Source of the DNA: Candidatus Contendibacter sp.
Lineage (GTDB): Bacteria; Pseudomonadota; Gammaproteobacteria; Competibacterales; Competibacteraceae
Direction of reading: 5' to 3'
NCBI GenBank assembly: GCA_029624765.1
Contig: JARSSO010000003.1
Location: 1-34,722, forward strand
Length of the DNA: 34,722 nt
The position numbers and the translations under genes are program-made. Below, piece by piece: positions 32,925 to 34,722 of the stretch. Each line of letters begins with the position of its first letter. Position 1 is the first letter of the stretch. The notes beneath the pieces are model-generated. The model saw nothing but the letters and a program-made list of their open reading frames with translations, searched no databases and had not been told where the DNA came from.

Positions 32925-33923
32925 TCAAGCGCCAAATAGCCTTTGTAAGGCGCCGCGAACCAGGTCTTTGGGGAAGTAGCGCAGGCAGCGCTCGTCGACC
33001 GGATATTGTGGTAAGTGTTCCAGCAACAACCGGAGCACCAGTCGGGCCTGATTCAGGTCCCGGCTTTTTTTCACCGGTTCCCGGCTAGGCTGGCCGGAGA
33101 GCCAGGCCTTGTGGACCGCAAACGCTCGCGGATCGGGCGACCGCATCAACACGGGCCTGCCGTCGGTGGCGATGACCGTGGCCTCGACCCGTGGGCTGTT
33201 GAGCAACCATTGCAGGCTGGGCACTTCAGCCGCGACCAAATCGTCTTCCGCGAAGCGGACCGAGCGGTCGATCCGCATCCCTTCGGGCGGGATCACCAAA
33301 TCGACCATGAAGCGTTCCTGGTTAACGGCCCTGAAAGGATGGGTCGCAACGATCTCAAAACTGGGATCCACCTTGCGTAGCAAGCCCAGCAGACCGATGC
33401 CGTCCAGTTTCTCGGCGGTCAGGGCGAGTGGCTTTCTGGGGTCGTAAAACAAATCCACATCACCTGACGCCAGCAGGTCCATCGAACACTGCACGGCGGC
33501 CATGGCCTCGTAGGTGTAGAGCGCGTGAGTGCCGATCACGGTGAAGTGGTGCTCGGCCCGGGCAAGGTCGAGCGCGTGCAATATCCTGCCAATGAGGGCG
33601 GGCAGTCTTCCCAGCCGCACGGCCTTGTTCAGTCTCGCCTGTTGCTTCAGTGCCGCCGAGAGGGCCGCGAAGCGTTCGTCCGCACGCTGCTTGTTGGCGG
33701 CGAACGCGGCATGGATGCGTTCGGTCTCGGTCGAACGCGGGCCGAGCGACTTGCCGTTGCCCCTGGCGTCGCGTAGCCGGACCAGATAGTCCCGGCCCCC
33801 GGCCCGCACCCATTTCATGCCATATTGATGCGACTGTTTTTGCCGATGGGCCGCTCGCCAAGCCGCTAGAATCTGCTCGGATTCGATCAGGAAGAGGCGT
33901 TGTTGGTCGGTGAGTTCGCGCAT
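32925..33923 (-). CDS. Nucleotidyltransferase-fold protein
   Basis: A 332-aa protein with a probable nucleotidyltransferase fold (similar to Pfam NTP_transf_8/GSU2403-type proteins). The N-terminal third is helical and basic (RELTDQQRLFLIESEQILAAW, then KWVRAGGRDYLVRLRDARGNGKSLG). The core shows VIGTHALYTYEAMAA followed after about 13 residues by SGDVDLFYDPRK, where the DxD pair would bind metal. The C-terminal part (HKAWLSGQ, KKSRDLNQARLVLRLLLEHLP) fits the helical substrate-side domain. The frame is open to 34181, but AGGA six bases before the ATG at 33923 and the start of recognisable sequence decide for 33923. The substrate is unknown. It is divergent from a DUF4062 gene. Confidence 0.75.
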   Translation of the reverse strand: MRELTDQQRLFLIESEQILAAWRAAHRQKQSHQYGMKWVRAGGRDYLVRLRDARGNGKSLGPRSTETERIHAAFAANKQRADERFAALSAALKQQARLNKAVRLGRLPALIGRILHALDLARAEHHFTVIGTHALYTYEAMAAVQCSMDLLASGDVDLFYDPRKPLALTAEKLDGIGLLGLLRKVDPSFEIVATHPFRAVNQERFMVDLVIPPEGMRIDRSVRFAEDDLVAAEVPSLQWLLNSPRVEATVIATDGRPVLMRSPDPRAFAVHKAWLSGQPSREPVKKSRDLNQARLVLRLLLEHLPQYPVDERCLRYFPKDLVRGALQRLFGA

Positions 33924-34173
33924 GTTTTTCCTGTGGATCGCATTTTTTAAATCTACAGGAAAAATATTGTGGAGAAAAGGCGTTAGGTGATGTACGAGGC
34001 GCGGCGGCAGTGCGACTCTTGGGGCGCACTTTAGGCTGCTCCGTTTGTGAAAGTTGAGTTGGCGCCATCCTCGGTGGCGGGTTGTTGGGCTATCTTTGGA
34101 TGTATCCGCGGATTTAGCTCTCTCATGACCCGCCCTCCAAATTCCGAACCCGACAATCCAGGAACCGACCACG
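33924..34173. other. Intergenic stretch between divergent genes
   Basis: About 250 bp between the nucleotidyltransferase and DUF4062 genes. The nucleotidyltransferase frame stays open through it but has no family-like residues. AGGA lies about nine bases before the DUF4062 ATG. No clear promoter pair could be fixed. Confidence 0.4.
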
Positions 34174-34695
34174 ATGGCCAAGATTTATCTCTCCGCGACG
34201 TACAACGATCTCAAAGCCTATCGGGACGCCGTGTACCGTATCCTGCGGATGCTGCGACACGACGTGATCGCCATGGAAGACTACGTCGCCACCGACGCCT
34301 ATCCACTGCACAAGTGCCTGGCCGACGTGGCGGGATGCGACGTCTACGTCGGTCTGGTGGGCTGGCGTTACGGCTATGTTCCCGATCAGGATAATCCGGC
34401 GCGGCAATCGATCACCGAACTCGAATACCGGCAAGCGGGGGAGTCGGGTTTGCCGAGGTTGCTGTTTTTGGCGGACAAGAATGCGCCCTGGCCGGACGAG
34501 TTCAGGGACGCCAACACCGGCGACGGGGAGAACGGACAACGCATCGCCGCCTTCCGCGCCGAACTGGAGAGCGCCAAGCTCGTGAGCTACTTCCGGACGC
34601 CGGACCACCTGGCGGGTCTGGTGAGCGCGGCGGTGCAGCGGTGCCTGGAAGGAAAACAGCCCGGTAAGCTAGGCCGTGTTGACGTTCTATCGTAA
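34174..34695 (+). CDS. DUF4062 domain protein, short form
   Basis: A 173-aa protein that consists almost wholly of a DUF4062 domain. It starts KIYLSATYNDLKAYRDAVYR, then MLRHDVIAMEDYVATDAYPL and ADVAGCDVYVGLVGWRYGYV, and ends the domain near SITELEYRQA and the later LVSYFRTPDHLAGLVSAAVQRCL. The fold is thought to be a Rossmann-like, TIR-resembling domain and usually forms the N-terminus of larger proteins with NTPase or repeat domains. Here a stop follows 15 residues after the domain. It is therefore either a stand-alone version or a cut-short gene; the window ends 27 bases later, so downstream partners are not visible. Confidence 0.75.
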   Translation: MAKIYLSATYNDLKAYRDAVYRILRMLRHDVIAMEDYVATDAYPLHKCLADVAGCDVYVGLVGWRYGYVPDQDNPARQSITELEYRQAGESGLPRLLFLADKNAPWPDEFRDANTGDGENGQRIAAFRAELESAKLVSYFRTPDHLAGLVSAAVQRCLEGKQPGKLGRVDVLS

Positions 34696-34722
34696 CCAAA
34701 TCAATGCACAGGCGAAGTGGAT

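Noticed and set aside
33924..34181. N-terminal extension of the nucleotidyltransferase gene
   Set aside because: Residues there look random, the extension overlaps the DUF4062 start, and a good ribosome site precedes the ATG at 33923.

Overview
The window looks like a chromosomal segment of a high-GC gammaproteobacterium. The gene set supports this: prkA-yeaH-spoVR, exbB-exbD-lpxK-ycaR-kdsB, rne next to rluC and an S49 peptidase, glnA-ntrB-ntrC, trmL, and a uvrD colinear with the E. coli enzyme. KdsB, LpxK and OmpW show a Gram-negative outer membrane with lipid A and Kdo. Gene styles and repeats remind me of Chromatiales or Competibacter-like bacteria, but that placement is only an impression. 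There are no rRNAs, tRNAs, CRISPR arrays or intact insertion sequences that I can see.

Layout. 0.4-0.7 kb: a small GIY-YIG-like gene beside a pair of inverted REP-like repeats. 5.0-1.0 kb (minus): AI-2E family permease, PIN-PhoH ATPase, cardiolipin synthase, then a terminator. 5.5-10.2 kb (plus): prkA, yeaH, spoVR, preceded by a sigma-54-type promoter and two tandem NtrC-like sites. 10.5-11.2 kb: an unusual long nucleoside-diphosphate kinase homologue. 11.25-13.35 kb: an accessory island, AT-rich in its right part, with gene debris (an XRE-regulator fragment and an IPTL-CTERM sorting tail), a 14-bp inverted repeat, a PIN-domain toxin-like gene and small unknown ORFs. 15.3-13.4 kb (minus): rluC and sppA. 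15.7-18.6 kb: rne with a clear promoter, a leader of about 300 nt and a strong terminator. 19.2-18.7 kb: low-molecular-weight phosphatase. 19.2-19.5 kb: 91-aa conserved hypothetical. 22.6-19.5 kb (minus): exbB-exbD-lpxK-ycaR-kdsB. 22.9-26.9 kb (plus): uvrD, translationally coupled to a GspE/PilB-type ATPase. Then ompW, a small metal-binding HMA protein (minus), glnA, ntrB, ntrC, trmL. The right edge has a nucleotidyltransferase-fold gene (minus) and a short DUF4062 gene (plus).

How the genes work together. The strongest theme is nitrogen control. glnA has a near-consensus sigma-54 promoter with two NtrC sites 31 bp apart, about 100 and 130 bp upstream of the predicted start of transcription. 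ntrBC has its own sigma-54-like promoter and a palindromic NtrC site after the glnA terminator. The prkA-yeaH-spoVR cluster, whose E. coli counterpart yeaGH belongs to the NtrC/sigma-54 starvation response, also has a sigma-54-like promoter. The lpxK/kdsB operon joins lipid A and Kdo synthesis to an ExbBD motor. Several starts were moved from the longest reading frame on the basis of Shine-Dalgarno spacing or family alignment; each such case is explained in its entry.
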